A stretch of 64,000 bases of DNA from Haematobia irritans (GCF_050003625.1 NC_134398.1:115606145-115670144), one strand, 5' to 3'; positions 32,099 to 45,399 are shown, counted from the first letter of the stretch. Translations and numbers: made by a program. Notes: generated by a model not told the origin, from the sequence alone.

Positions 32099-33248
32099 CA
32101 CGCAGAGAAGAAACATGATTGTCACAATCATATTCGAAGAGCAAAATAATATGATAGGAGCTATTTTTGCGGCGACCATGTAACATTTTAACCTGCAGCC
32201 ATGTTGGCTCAGTGAACATGGTTCTAAGAAAAATGTAATTGTCCTTATCTAAAATGTTATTATATTGATAAAAATAATTTTGTTTGAATGAAAAGATAAT
32301 GGTCACGATTTAAAATGTTATGGTATTCATTAAAAATGTTTTTCTCCTAGTTAAAAGAACATGGTCACAACCTAAAATGTTTTGATCTTTATGAAAAAAC
32401 TTTTTTCATCGTCGAAAAAAGGACGCCACTTGAGAAAAGAAAACACAAAATTATCTTTATTTGTTTGTTTTTATTTATTTATAAACTAATTCATTGTTTA
32501 TTTGTATTTATAATGCCGTTCAAGCAAACATCATATATTTTTACACACTCTATTTTATTTCAATTTCATCAATAAGTAATTATTCCATATTTACATCGTG
32601 CGCATCAAATGTACAAACGCAGACATCATGTAACTGCAAATAAAAATAAATGATACCATATAGCAAAATGCAGAACAAAAAAACAGGTACATTTTTTCAA
32701 TTACACTTTCCTTTTTTGTGTTCACATAAAACCACGTGCCACTTCTGAATAAATAAATTAACACAAAACACAGTAGATCCGTATTCTCCGTCCACTCCAA
32801 GAAACAATCAACACACGACTGACGCGCAAAATGAAAATCGTGTGTACTTGCTCAATGTTTTTATAAAATTCTGTTCGCTGCAAACAAGTTAAAAAATTAA
32901 ATGGTCACGAAAAAATGTAAATGGTCTTTATGGCCATGTAATGGTTCTAGACATGTCTATACTTAACCTATAAAAATACTTTTTTCCCTGTAAAAAAGTA
33001 AAAAAATTTAATGGTCAGATACATGATTTTCCCGACCATTTAATGGTCTCAAATTCTATCATTTAAATGATAGAACATGTTTGCGGTATTTGAGAACCAT
33101 TCAAATGCTTACTGCCACCATAAATTTTTCTCCGCTCGAAAACTATTTTTACAAAGACAAAATACATGGTTTTCGCGGCAATTACATGCTCTAGCTAAGC
33201 ATTAAATGGATGCGGCAACCATGTCCAAACATGGTTTTTCTGTGCGTG
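32099..33248 (+). mobile_element. CATG-rich TA element, complete copy
   Basis: 1,150 bp from CACGCAGAGAAGAAACATG to CATGGTTTTTCTGTGCGTG, with TA on both sides (32097-32098, 33249-33250). The inverted termini agree at most of the first 19 positions. It serves as the empty-site reference for two insertions in copy 1. Non-coding, so it must be mobilised in trans. Confidence 0.85.
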
Positions 33249-33261
33249 TAGCTCATAGTCA

Positions 33262-33953
33262 ATGTTGCCAGGGAAAATGTTCGGTTTACCCTACAAGGAC
33301 AAAAAAAGTTCCCTACTTTCCCATACATTCCCAAACAATTTTCCCTACTATATTTTTCGTTAAATTTAAAAAAAAATTACAAAACAAAACTGGTTCTAAG
33401 TACTTTATTATCTTAAAACATGAATATGCAACGTATATAACTTAGAATATAAATTTGTATTACCACCACGGTTGCCACAGTTGGTAGAAATCTACCCAAA
33501 TTAGTAACCTTTTTTTGTTAAATCTCTATAAAAATAAAAATTTGGAAAAAGTTTCTATAAACAAATTTTTGTGAGAAAATTTTCTATAGAAATAAAATTT
33601 TGACAAATTTTGAGAAAAAATTCCACAGAAATAAAATTTTGAGAAAATATTTTATAGAAATAATATTTTGAAAAAAATTTCTATAGAAATACAATTTTGA
33701 CAAAATGTTCTATAGAAATAAAATGTTGACAAAATTTTCTACAGGAATAAAGTATACCACACATTATTTAAGATCAAGCCTTGCCGGCTTCTAATTTCCT
33801 CCTCTAGAGCCACCAAAATGTAAAAATAATTACAAATTATGTTGAGTGAAAATGTCCTACATTGTGGGCCTACGTCCCTACAAGACGCTAAATATTAGAA
33901 AAACCCTACATATAGGGAATTTCCCCTACTTCTAGCAACACTGGCTGTGTTGA
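33262..33953. mobile_element. AT-rich element with GTTGCCAG/AGCAACACT ends
   Basis: Left end AATGTTGCCAGGGAAAATG and right end CCCCTACTTCTAGCAACACT are roughly inverted. It contains a 28-bp-type array at 33540-33770. The 79-codon frame at 33206-33445 is not gene-like. Confidence 0.5.
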
Positions 33954-34011
33954 TATTGCACCTACGGAGTTAGTATGCCACTAATATTGAACCCATTATT
34001 AAACAAGTATA

Positions 34012-36333
34012 TACGGCCGTAAGTTCGGCCAGGCCGAAGCTTATGTACCCTCCATCATGGATTGCGTAGAAACTTCATCTAAACACTGCCATCCACAATC
34101 GAATTACTTAAGTTGCGGTAACGCTTGCCGATGGCAAGGTAACTTAAAACCTCCTAACACCATCTTCTAAATTGTATGTAAGTCCATACGTGGTATATAT
34201 TAAATCAAAAAAGATCGATCCAATACGTATATAATTCAGTTTGACAAAGTAGACATAAAATTTTGACAAAATTTTCTACAGAAATAAAATTTTAACAAAA
34301 CTTTCTATAGAAATAAAAATTTTGACAAAATTTTCTATGGAAAGAACATTTTTACAAAAATTTCTACAGAAATAAAATTTAACAAAATTGTCTATAGAAA
34401 TAAACTTTTGACAAAATTTTCTATAGAAATAAAATCTTGGTAGATTATTTTTGGCCCGAGTGGCAACCATGATTATGAACCGAAAAAATTTGAACAAAAT
34501 TTTCTATAGAAATAAAATTTTGACAATGATGAAAATTTTATTATGAACCGAATAAAATTTTAACAAAATTTTCTCTAGAACTAAAATTTTGACAAAATTT
34601 TCTATAGAAATAAAATGTTGGTAGATTATTTTTGGCTCTAGTGGCAACCATGATTATAAACCGATATGGACCAATTTTTGTGTGATTGGACCAATTTTGG
34701 TATGGTTGTTAGCGACCATATACTAACACCACGTTCCTAATTTGAACCGGATCGGATGAATTTTGCTTCTCCAAGAGGCTCCGGAGGTCAAATCTGGAGA
34801 ATGTTTTATATGGGGGCTATATATAATTATGGACCGATATGGACTAATTCTGGCACGGTTGTTAAAGATCATATACTAACACCATGTTCCAAATTACAAC
34901 CGGATTGGATGAAATTTGCATCTCTTGGAGACTTCGCAAGCCAAATCTGGGGATCGGTTTATATGGGGCTATATATACTTATGAACCGATGTGGACCAAT
35001 TTTTGCATGGTTGTTAGAGACCATATACCAATAACATGTATCAAATTTCAGGCGGATCGGATGAAATTTGCTTCTATTTGAGGCTCCGCAACCCAAATCT
35101 GGGGATCGGTTTATATGGGCGCTATATATAATTATGGGCCGATGTGGATCAATTTTTGCACGGTTGTTAGAGACCATATACCAATGCCATGTACCAAATT
35201 TCAGGCGGATCGGATGCAATTTGCTCCTCTTTGAGGCTCGGCAAGCCAAATCTGGGGATCGGTTTATATGGGGGCTATATATAATTATGGACCGATGTGG
35301 ACCAATTTTTGCATGGTTGTTAGAGAACATATACCAACATCATGTACCAAATTTCAGCCGGATCGGATGAAATTTGCTTCTCTTTGAGGCTCCACAAGCC
35401 AAATCTGGGGATCGGTTTATATGGGGGCTATATATAATTAAGGAACGATATGGACTAATTTTTGCACGGTTGTTAGAGACCATATACCAATACCACGTAC
35501 CAAATTTCAGCCCGATCGGATGAAATTTGCTTCTCTTTTAGGCTCCGCAAGCCAAATCTGGGGATCGGTTTATATGGGGGCTATATATAATTATGGGCCG
35601 ATGTGGACCAATTTTTGCATGGTTGTTAGAGACCATATACCAACATCATGTACCAAATTTCAGCTGGATCGGATGAAATTTTCTTCTCTTTGAGGCTCCG
35701 CAAGCCAAATCTGGGGATCGGTTTATATGGGGGCTATATATAATTATGGACCGATGTGAACCAATTTTTGCATGGTTGTTAGAGACCATATACCAACACC
35801 ACGAACCAAATTTCAGCCCGATCGGATGAAATTTGCTTCTCTTTTAGGCTCCGCAAGCCAAATCTGGAGATCGGTTTATATGGGGGCTATATATAATTAT
35901 GGACCGATGTGGACCAATTTTTGCATGGTTGTTAGAGACCATATACCAACACCATGTACCAAATTTCAGCCGGATCGGATGAAATATGCTTCTGTTAGAG
36001 GCTCCACAAGCCAAATCTGAGGGTCCCTTTATATGGGGGCTATACGTAAAAGTGGACCGATATGGTCCATTTTCAATACCATCCGACCTACATCGATAAC
36101 AACTATTTGTGCCAAGTTTCAAGTCGATAGCTTGTTTCGTTCGGAAGTTAGCGTGATTTCAACAGACGGACGGACGGACGGACGGACGGACGGACGGACA
36201 TGCTTAGATCGACTCAGAATTTCACCACGACCCAGAATATATATACTTTATGGGGTCTTAGAGCAATATTTCGATGTGTTACAAACGGAATGACAAAGTT
36301 AATATACCCCCATCCTATGATGGAGGGTATAAA
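34012..36333 (-). mobile_element. HINE family 1, copy F (complete)
   Basis: AACAAGTATATACGGCCG on the left; the AGGATGGGGGTATATTAAC complement and the hairpin at 36303-36333 on the right. It contains the 3' block, a 28-bp array (34255-34630), about eight 153-bp units (34650-36010) and a GGAC run (36166-36199). Spacing between CAAATCTGGGGATCGG landmarks is 153 bp. The most complete copy for defining the family. Confidence 0.9.
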
Positions 36334-36439
36334 AAGAGAAAATCGTTAAATTAGTGTGGGTAATAAATACAAATTTGTAAAAATCGAGCAATATTCTTAT
36401 GTAAGAGCTACAAGTACGTATAAGAACGATCGGCTAGTA

Positions 36440-37400
36440 CAACAAATACAAATTTGAAATTTGAGTAACATTGGTTAATAAATAAGAGTACTATGGTCAA
36501 ATTTGGGAAAATCGAGCGATGCATATATATGGAAGCTATATCTAAATCTGAACCAATTTGCATAATATTTTGCTGGTTTGATTAATACCACAAAAGGTTA
36601 CCTTGTGCAAGATTTGAGTAAGATCAGTTAAGAAATGAGGCCTGTATGGTCCAACATAAGGTTATAAGGGGCGAATTTTTCAAAATCAGGTGATACATAT
36701 ATGGGAGCTATATCTACCTCTGCACCGATTTCGATAAAATTTTGCACATATAGTTAGTACTATAGAGGACTGAATCTAGCCAACTTTTAGTAAGATCGGT
36801 TAAAAAATAAGGGTTCTATGGCCAAATTTGGGCAAATCGGGCTATACATATATATGGGGGCTATATCTAAATCTGAACCGATTTCGATGATTTTTTGCAC
36901 ATATAGTTAGTACTATAGAAGACTACATTTAGCCAAATTTGGGTCAGATCGGTTGATAAATAAGGGTTTTATGGCCAAATTTAGAAAAATCGGGCGGTAC
37001 ATATATATGGGAGCTATATCTAAATCTGAACCGATTTCGATGATTTTTTGCACATATAGTAAGTGCTATAGAAGACTACATTTAGCCAAATTTGTGTCAG
37101 ATCGGTTGATAAATAAGGGTTTTGTGGCCAAATTTTGGAAAATCGGGCTATACATATATATGGGAGCTATATCTAAATCTGAACCGATTTGGATGAAATT
37201 TTGCAGACTTGAAGGGCGATGGAAAATATTACCTTCTGCCAAATTTGGTGACGATGCGTTTGCAAAAACGCGCAACGTGACCCCATTTGTCGATATCGGG
37301 CGATACATATATATGGGAGCTATATCTAAATTTGATCCGATTTCTTCCAAATTCAATAGCGTTCGTCCTTGTGCCCAAAAAACTCCCTGTACCAAATTTC
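36440..37400 (-). repeat. 153-bp core of HINE family 2
   Basis: The landmark CGGG before TATACATATATATGGG lies at 36838, 36991 and 37144, exactly 153 bp apart; one earlier unit is 2 bp shorter. The sequence differs largely from the family 1 core but keeps CTATAT...GAACCGAT-like words. The frame 36953-37438 is open by virtue of the period. Confidence 0.9.
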
Positions 37401-37629
37401 ATCAAAATCGGTTAATAATTGCGACCGGAATCCTGTGAACAACAAATACATGGACGGACGGACGGACACCAAGCGCTAGATCGACTCAGGAGGTGATTCT
37501 GAGTCGATCGGTATATATTCTAAAATCAATATTTCTGGTAGGCACATTTTTTGGCCGATCAAACTTATTATACCCAAACCACTATGTGGTTTAGGGTATA
37601 AAAAAGATCGAATAAAATCAAAATATCTA

Positions 37630-38117
37630 GACTCAAAAAAGTGAACTTTATTTTAGTTCATAGAAATATTATGTTTGGAGAAAGTTTTCTTTACTCTAAT
37701 AATTGTTTGTGTACGTTAGTTAAATTAACTAAACCCGAGGAAAAAAATATACTCAAATGAAGCATAAAGATTAACTAAATTTGTGTCTTCCACAAAATAG
37801 TTCGGAATTTCTTTAAATTTGTAAATTTTACCAAAAATGCGTCCATCATGAACTTCGTATGTCACTAAAGACATTATTACAATTTTGAACTCCAAATTTT
37901 TTCTTCAAACTACAAAATTTTCTTTAACAAGTGAAAAAACTTAGTTATGTCTAATAAATTTTCTTGTATTTATCGAAAAATATTTACTTATTTTTATGAC
38001 ATCTGCGTGATGCCAACATTTGTAATACTGTTTAGTTAAAATTTTCTACAAATATTCAAAATTTTCTAAAATTAACCGAAAGTTTTCTTCCTGGTGGTTT
38101 CACTGTTTTTTTAGTGT
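37630..38117 (-). mobile_element. TACACT MITE, near-complete inverted copy
   Basis: Left end ACTCAAAAAAGTGAACTTTA and right end GGTTTCACTGTTTTTTTAGT mirror the copy at 51022-51487. Shared interior: GACATCTGCGTGATGCCAAC. About 490 bp. Confidence 0.75.
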
Positions 38118-38186
38118 AGTGTCTGAGATAAAATGAAATATATTTTCAACAGGTTGGTGTATGGACAATTGTTTGAAATATTTATT

Positions 38187-38356
38187 AGAGGTGTGCACGT
38201 GACACGAAATTGACGTGACTCACGAAAATTTTCGAGCGGGGATATTATTTTCGTGACTCACGCTCACGCACGACATTTGGTTGGTTAATCACGCCGTCAG
38301 CGTGACTCACGACTCACGCGTGATTCACGACAATTTCGTGTCACGTGCACACCTCT
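38187..38356. mobile_element. Foldback MITE carrying CACGTG and TGACTCA words
   Basis: 170 bp with perfect 26-bp terminal inverted repeats (38187-38212 and 38331-38356), starting AGAGGTGTGCACGTGACACG. The repeats contain the palindrome CACGTG. The centre holds three TGACTCA words and further TCACG repeats. No matching target duplication is seen. Confidence 0.85.
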
Positions 38357-40086
38357 ACGTCAAATGTTGATGTTACTGTTTAATCATTCATATTGTAAAA
38401 TTTAAACAAAGAACACGTGTTTTTTATTTTGATGGTCTCCAGATTTTAATTCTTGAGCCTCCGGGAGAAGCAAATTTTATCCGCACCGGTTGAAATTTGG
38501 TACGTGATGTCAGTATAGGCTTTCTACTAATCACTTAAAAATAGGTTCATATCGCTCCATAATTTTATATTAGAGCGTTGCATCGGTCATATATTTTTGT
38601 GTGTTGAGAACAACTCGAAGCCCAACAAGTGAGGTAGAGATTTGTAGTTGTTCCCGATTGGGCCGATGCACAGTGGTCGGTGCTATATGGAGTTAGCGGC
38701 CAAAAATACTTCCAGTATAGGTATCATCGTGAAACTTCGGTCACGGCTTTATAATTATGTCAGTACTATTTAATGATAAAATGGGATTGATTGATGACGT
38801 TTTGGTATAGCCCCCCATATAGACCGATCTCCCGATTTTACTTCTTGGGCTTCTAGAAATTGTATTTTCTATCCGATTTGGCTGAAAATTGAAATCTAAG
38901 GGTATATTAGGACCAAACGTACACTCTTAGAAAAATATGTTTTTCATATGTTCCGATATAAACAAAATGTGTTTCGGGCACAATTTTAAAACACAATATA
39001 TTTAAGTGCAAACATGTAATGTTCCTAAACTAACACTAAATGTTTGGGACATCTATGTTAATATGTTAGAATATATTATGTTTGGGGCATGAATGTTTCA
39101 TAAAAATCATATGTGTTAATGCAAACATGTATAAATTTACAAATTTCGACTAAACATACATATGTTGTGATATTTTATTCAAAGCGACAGAGAGAGTATA
39201 GAGAAAGAAATAGAGATGGAAACCGGGAGAGTTGACAAAAGATATCAACATAACACAGCGAAAGAATCAAAAGAGAACAATTTCTATGAAACCGTTTGTA
39301 TGTTGTTTCGGAAAACTGGTTTATGATAACGCCAAAAATTTGATATGCTTAAGTCTAAATATTATTTAATTTGAATAAAGAGTATGGACATTCGGAACCA
39401 AGAGAGTAGACATTAAAAAAAAAACAGCATGTGTTTTCGCCGTGAGAGCAGCATTTTATGTATGTGTGGACATGTGTTTTGTTTATCATTTTGGCATTAT
39501 GGGCACAATTTTTTTTCTTGGTTCGTTAAAAGGAATCAGGGGTCTTCATAAAAATAACGAAAGGGCACTATACTCTTTTTACAGTTAGAACAGTAAAATG
39601 AAATAAGGAGGAAATAGTGAAAAATTACACAGTAAAATGTATAAAAACAAAGTTTAGTTCCTCTTTATTAATAAGTAGTCCACGAGGAGTTGACGGACAT
39701 CTTCAAATATAAAAGCGAGCATTAAGTTCGAGTTTTGCAGCTAAAACAATTTAAAAAGTTTATTTTCTTTAAAATGAATTATTAAAGAAAAATAAAAGGC
39801 ATTTTAGAGCGATGGTGTTAAATGCTAGTAAAAAACTGTTCACGCCTAAATAAATTTATGTTTATATTATAAAATTATATATGTATGTTTATACTCGACT
39901 CCACATTCTTCTTTTGTTTTTGAATTCCTTCCAAATTTAAAAGTTTTGTACCAAAAACAGGTTTTTGTTACATAATTGTTATTTTGCAATAAAAAAATAA
40001 TATGTTATCCAAAAATCAGTCAATTTCGTTTATATCAAGCACTGTTACTGACTATAAATCACTGTTACTGACAATATAAACCAATG

Positions 40087-40166
40087 GTGTTCGGTCGGAG
40101 CAGGGATTGAACCCACGACCCTTTGCATGCAAGGCAGACATGCTAACCACTGCTCCACGTGGCAAA
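40087..40166 (-). other. tRNA-like module, minus strand
   Basis: On the minus strand GTGGAGCAGTGGTTAGCATG and GGGTTCAATCCC give A- and B-box-like motifs. Not a functional tRNA. Confidence 0.7.
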
Positions 40167-40275
40167 CAAATGTATGTTTCTGTTAAATAATATTATGTTT
40201 GCATGGGCTCGTGGGCGCTGCAAACTATGCTATATAAATGTAACTTATAACGATATTTATCCGCTGGTGACTATA

Positions 40276-40352
40276 ACAGCTACGTAGCCCAGTGGATAGT
40301 GTGCTGGCTTACAAACTGTATGGTCCTCGGTTTCGATTCTCCGTGCAGGCGA
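40276..40352 (+). other. tRNA-like module, plus strand
   Basis: AGCTACGTAGCCCAGTGGAT and CGGTTTCGATTCTCC. One extra T disrupts the B box in this copy. Confidence 0.65.
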
Positions 40353-41110
40353 AAGGTAAAATTTAAATAATTTATAAAAGTGAATAATTTCTTCAACATT
40401 ATTTGTATTACAAAAAAAGGTGCCAAGAACTAAAATATTTCGTGGAAGTGAGAATTACGAGTATGTTAGGGAATGAGCACAATCGTCTTTGGGAAAAATT
40501 CTTCCAAGCATATAATATTTTTGGGCTCAAAATGCTTCCAAACGGCAGTATCCAATAATATATGTGCTTCTTGCAAACTATGTTTGGAACATATGTTCAA
40601 GAGGCGATTTTTTTTGAGGGTGTAGGTGTGCTAAAAATGGTGTGTATCGGTCCATGTTTTGGTATAGCCCCCATATAGACCGATCTCCCATTTGTACTTC
40701 TTGAGCTTCTAGGAATCATAGTTTCTATCCGATTTCCCTGAAATTGGAAATCTATAGGCATTTTAGGACCGCAAATAGGAGTGCCAAATATGGTGTCTAT
40801 CGGTCCATGTATTTATATAACCCCCATATCCCGAGTTTACTTCTTGGGCTTCTAGAAACCGTATTTTCTTGCCTTAAACTTGAAATACAGAGGTATTTTA
40901 GGACCACAAATAGGAGTGAAGAAAATTATGGTTATAGGTTCATGTGTTGGTATAGCCCCTATATATACCGATTTTATTTTTTGCGCTTCTAGATGTAACG
41001 CTTGTTGGGCTTGTAGATGTAACGGAAATGAGGTGAATCAGCCCATGTGTTGGTATAGCCCACGTATAGACCGATCTCACGATTTTACTCCAAGGACAGT
41101 AGTTTTTATC

Positions 41111-43225
41111 CGATTTTCATGAAGTTGTAAAACAATATTGTTTTGAAAATTCGCCCTATTTTCATGGCAATATTTTGAACCACTTAACTTAGTATAGATC
41201 TTATTATACACGTTTATTCGACATCTCAATACCTTGCATTCAAGTACAAACAACGATATAATCGGACATTTCTAGCTCGAGGTATAATTTGTTTAGCGAA
41301 AAAAGTCAGAAAAACTAAAAATAACGGGATATCTCAAAAACGGTTTCATAAAAATTTTTTTAACCTTCATTTTCAAATTCAGCAGATCAAAATACAACAG
41401 TCATCAAATGTACATTTTCAGTGTAAACTAGTGTTAACAAACACTACACAAAAATTCATATTTGGATATAAAGAAACAAGACCACTTCGGTATTAGGGCG
41501 ATAACACAAAGGGGGCAAAAGAAAGCAGCTGATTTTTATCAATTTGGAATCTTGAAATATTAAATAATAAACCACAAAAAATCCCATTGGAGACTTCAGG
41601 GGGGAACACAACTAAAACTCTACAAAAAATTACATATAAGAACGAACGAACACGAAACAATGAGACTGACAAAAATTGATTTTATAACATATTTAAACAC
41701 ACATTTTTTTGTATTTTAAAATATAATTAATACCATTTATTTCAATATTCATTTCGATATAATTTTTCTTTCTTTTGTTTTATTTATTTAAAAGTGCACT
41801 TAATTTTATACTTTTTCACACTTCAAAAACCAACTGCTTACTTGCTCTCTCTTTTGAAGAAGTTCTTAAAGAGTACAGATGGAATAAAACAAGAACAAAT
41901 ACACATTGTAAAACCTTGTTTGCATAAGAAACAGTGATGCTACACTTTTCGAAAAATTTCTAGCTTTAATTTTTTATTTTTGGCCAAAGGGATCGACCAC
42001 TGTGCGATGTTTGCACATTCGAATACAACCATAACTCGTTCCCGTTTGTGTTGTATGAAACTGTCAATCAAACAACTTCAGTCTTCGGGATAAAACACAA
42101 CGAGTCAAATTCTTTTTGAAAACAGAATGAAGGAATCGAAGATTTCGATTCTTTTGTTGGCCTTACCGTAACGTAGAGGCGTTTGTGTATGAAATGTGAA
42201 AAAATAACATCAAGCGGAACAAATGTTCTGCGTTTCTATGTAAATGGTACTAATAGCAGAACAAAATATTGTTCTAGTTTTTAAGAGAAATATTTTGAAC
42301 AAAAATGGGTTTGATGATATTTTTGGGCATTATATTAAGGATTCTTTAAATATGGAATTGACTTTTAAAAGTAAGCTTTACGTATTTGATTCTGAAAACA
42401 AAATTTAAATAAACTGGAAAATGCGGCTTCTATGCTACGCATAAGTGGCATTCGTATTTTAAGGAAATGAAATTTTTGTCTTACCAAAATATTTTTTCAG
42501 GAAAACAAAAATAAACTTACTTTTTCTAGTTACATTCAAAAATATAAAAAAAAAAAACTTAAACAATTACCTTGTTAAAATCCATCATTTTATTTTCCAT
42601 AAGCTTAACTCTAAATTACACACTTATACCTGAAGCAACGCCAAATAAATGACTTCTTTTCTTATTGCGCATGATTCCATTTCTTGTCATAACATACTCG
42701 AGAAGTTTGCAAATACCCAAAACTCCCGTTGAATGCTCGAGTATTCTGAATTATTTCGATTGACGAAATGCATTCGAATGTTTGCTTGTGAACGAGAATT
42801 GGAACAAATCCACAACTTCAATGCTGTGACGTCACGACACCATTCACTCGATACTGATTTATAGGGTTTGTTTCAAACCATGTTTCATTCATACATTTAC
42901 ATTCATTCGAACGGATTCGTTCAAGCGAGTGTTCGTCAGGGATGGAAAATGCAGTACTATGGTGCTTTTTTCAATACTTTTTCACCCTGGTCAGTACCGT
43001 AGTACCCCCGCGAATGATTTAGTATCTTTTGTGTAGACATTTTGGAGTCTTTTACAAATTTGGCAAGTTCATGCGGGAAGAAAATCTCGAGCCATAGTCA
43101 AATACGCGATATTATTGAATTTCGATCGCGTACGAACCTTTACAGTCACGGTCATAGACGTAGGAAGGCCCCCCAGATTTTGAAAACTTATTTACGATTT
43201 ACCATTGTTTTTATAAAAATTTAAC
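41111..43225. other. Unclassified region
   Basis: No gene is recognised. 42440-42510 has CACTG-MITE words (AAGTGGCATTCGTATTTTAA). 42700-43200 is less AT-rich and includes GGGATGGAAAATGCAGTACT, which recurs inverted near 46790-46810. Confidence 0.45.
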
Positions 43226-43510
43226 AAGTATATACAACGGCACAAAGTTCCGCTAAAGATTTTCGTGCACAATCGAATTACTTGGGTTGTGGTAGCAATT
43301 GCCGATGTCAATATATAGCTTTATTTCTTAACATTGTCTTCAAAATTTTAAGTTAGTTTTTTTATTATAAGTGAATGTTTGCCGGATATGTATGAAATAA
43401 AGCTGTGATTGAACTTTTTATTTAAGTTCCTAAATTTATGTTAAGATTAATAACTAAAGCTCCTTTATTTTTTGTTTAGTCTGATTTTTAATCAATTTAA
43501 TTAAAAAAAA
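43226..43510 (-). mobile_element. HINE-like 3' terminal block fragment
   Basis: AACAAGTATATACAACGGC and CACAATCGAATTACTTGGGT correspond to the HINE 3' block. AAATAAAGCTGTGATTGAAC recurs inverted at 55590-55610. No core repeats follow. Confidence 0.6.
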
Positions 43511-43544
43511 ATAGTAATTCATATTAAAACTATTCTTTCATAAA

Positions 43545-43735
43545 TGAAAATCTTAATAATGCTGTACATAAGTGTCGCCAAAAAAAGTAGTGAAAATGTT
43601 CTTTTTGGATCCGTAAGTGGTGCAAAATTGGCGGATAAGCGATGAATGTAATATGAACTTGTCATAGGACGGATGTCCACCATTTCAGCAGGTTCATTTT
43701 TGCAATTTATGAAAAAACACTTCCTGCACGGACGA
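43545..43735 (+). mobile_element. CCCAGC-type MITE fragment
   Basis: GTGTCGCCAAAAAAAGTAGTG, TTCTTTTTGGATCCGTAAGT and GGACGGATGTCCACCATTTC match the left third of the element at 59795-60345. It ends where the tRNA-pair element starts. Confidence 0.7.
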
Positions 43736-44124
43736 AAAAGACTGTTTTTCATATGTTTGGGTATAAACATTATATGTTTGGAACTCAAATTTTTAAACAC
43801 AATATATTTGAGTGCAAACATATAATGTTCATAAACTAGCATAATATGTTTGGGACATATATGTTAATATGTTAGAACATATTATGTTTGGGACATAAAA
43901 TGTTTGTAAATATAATATGCTTGGATTCAAACATATATTAATTTAGAACTAGCCCATAAACATATATGTGTTTACAAAGAGAGATAAAGTGTATGCTGGA
44001 AGCAAAATAATGAAAGTAACCAATTGGCGCATTACAAATATATATACACAAAGAAAATTTCATTAAATATAGAAAAATACTATGTGTGAATATAAATAAA
44101 CAAGTATAAATTTACATATTATGA

Positions 44125-44128
<4 letters not shown>

Positions 44129-44155
<27 letters not shown>
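44129..44155. repeat. (AT)n microsatellite
   Basis: Short AT dinucleotide tract inside the tRNA-pair element. Confidence 0.9.
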
Positions 44156-44159
<4 letters not shown>

Positions 44160-44407
44160 GATATAAGACTTCGTCAAAAATTGTATATGCTTAAGTAAAA
44201 TATTAAAATGAGTACTCGGAGAGAAAATTCATTCGGAACCAAGATAAAATATATTTGAAAAAAGAGCATGAGTTTTGTTAATCATTTTCGCATTACGGGC
44301 ACAATTTTTTTGTTTCGTCAAAACAAATCGGAACGTAGGACGAGTAAGTCAAAATATTCAAACAAAGGTAATTAAAGGGATCTTCATAAAAACTAACGAA
44401 AGGGCAC

Positions 44408-45046
44408 TATACACTGAACAAAAAGCATGTCTGGTTCCAACGATTGTGTCTCCACTTTAACAATTTTGATATTGATTCCAAAGCAAATAAGCGGAGAATA
44501 CAAGTAAGGATGCTTTTAAGACACAATTCTCTTTTAAATTTGGGTTTTGTGTACTTCCTTCTAGGAAGCAAATTTTAATTTTTCGCTTTCTCAGCTCTTT
44601 TTTCTTCATATGCTATCAAAGTCCTTTAAAAACGAGTTAATGACAACTTTATTCTCCAAATTAAGACTCGACTTCCAGTAGAAATTATGCTATTTTTCAA
44701 GTAAAAAGCTTCTTTAAAATAAAGTGTTGAAAAATATTTCCTATATTTGAACTATTTTTTGCTTTGTAGTCAAGATGCAAAAAGACAACAAATTTAAAGA
44801 CAATTTCATTAAATTTAAAGAATTTTTCTGAATTACTAAAGTCAAGTTGACCTTAGCCCAAACATTTTTTCTTTCATGTTATGATACCCATTTTTAAGCC
44901 AAATCACTTAATTATAAGGACAATACGACTTCATTGAAAAGTTTATCGACTTTTGGACAAGCAAAATTCCATGCTAAGCAAAATTTGCATTCGCATTTTA
45001 AAGACACGAAATCTTTGATCTCACGACAATATTTTTTTCAGTGTAT
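44408..45046 (-). mobile_element. CACTG MITE, full-length inverted copy
   Basis: TACACTGAACAAAAAGCATG at the left, ACAATATTTTTTTCAGTGTA at the right. Interior matches 15504-16163 in reverse throughout, and it provides the reference for the LTR-split copy at 19888-22066. Confidence 0.8.
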
Positions 45047-45399
45047 CGTTAACCTTAGGATTCGATGGAAAAATATTTATATATACTCGATTTCTCGTTC
45101 TTCTTTTGTAAGAGTTTTTGAATTTCTTCGAAAATTTTAAACTTGTATACAAAAACCTTTATTTGTAGCACAATTTTTTTGTTGCAATAAAAAATAATAT
45201 TTGATTTGAACTCAGTCCATTTCGTTTATATCAAGCACTTTTCTTTTCTGACTTTAAGTCTTTTATAAAACACACTTTACAATTTCGTAGTAAAAATTTA
45301 ACATAATAGTATGTAATGCTGAACACCTTTTCGGGAACTTCCGAACGTATCTGGAATATATGTTAAAAAATATATTTAAAAAAAAAATAAAAAAATGGT

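Larger units (their letters stand above)
31917..37606 (-). mobile_element. HINE family 2, complete span with nested insertions
   Basis: The left end AACAAGTAAGTAAAGTAG with GTCGGGCGGGGCCGAC is a DINE-type 3' stem. The right end is a hairpin TACCCAAACCACTATG / GTGGTTTAGGGTATA at about 37570-37606, preceded by GGACGGACGGACGG (37452-37466). Between them lie a CATG element (32099-33248), an AT-rich element (33262-33953), a family 1 HINE (34012-36333) and the family's own 153-bp core (36440-37400). That all pieces form one original element is inference. Confidence 0.65.
38923..40622 (+). mobile_element. tRNA-pair TA element, 1.7-kb copy
   Basis: Flanked by TA (38921-38922, 40623-40624). The left end CACTCTTAGAAAAATATG and the right end CGATTTTTTTTGAGGGTG are weakly inverted. 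Opposed tRNA-like modules lie at 40087-40166 (minus) and 40276-40352 (plus). The interior is full of CAAACATAT and AACATATG words. Related copies: 43736-46157, 49591-49736 and 63604 onward. Confidence 0.75.
38440..41110 (+). mobile_element. HINE variant (family 3) core, split by a tRNA-pair element
   Basis: Units with CCCATATAGACCGATCTCCC, ACTTCTTGGGCTTCTAGAAA and TATTTTAGGACCACAAATAG occupy 38440-38920 and 40625-41110. Translated units align residue for residue with the 51-residue family 1 unit, implying a 153-bp period despite divergence. The inserted element at 38923-40622 used a TA within a unit. Confidence 0.65.

Noticed and set aside
34276..34497. Minus frame with repeated FxKIxxSIENFVK units
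   Set aside because: Translation of the 28-bp AT-rich repeat.
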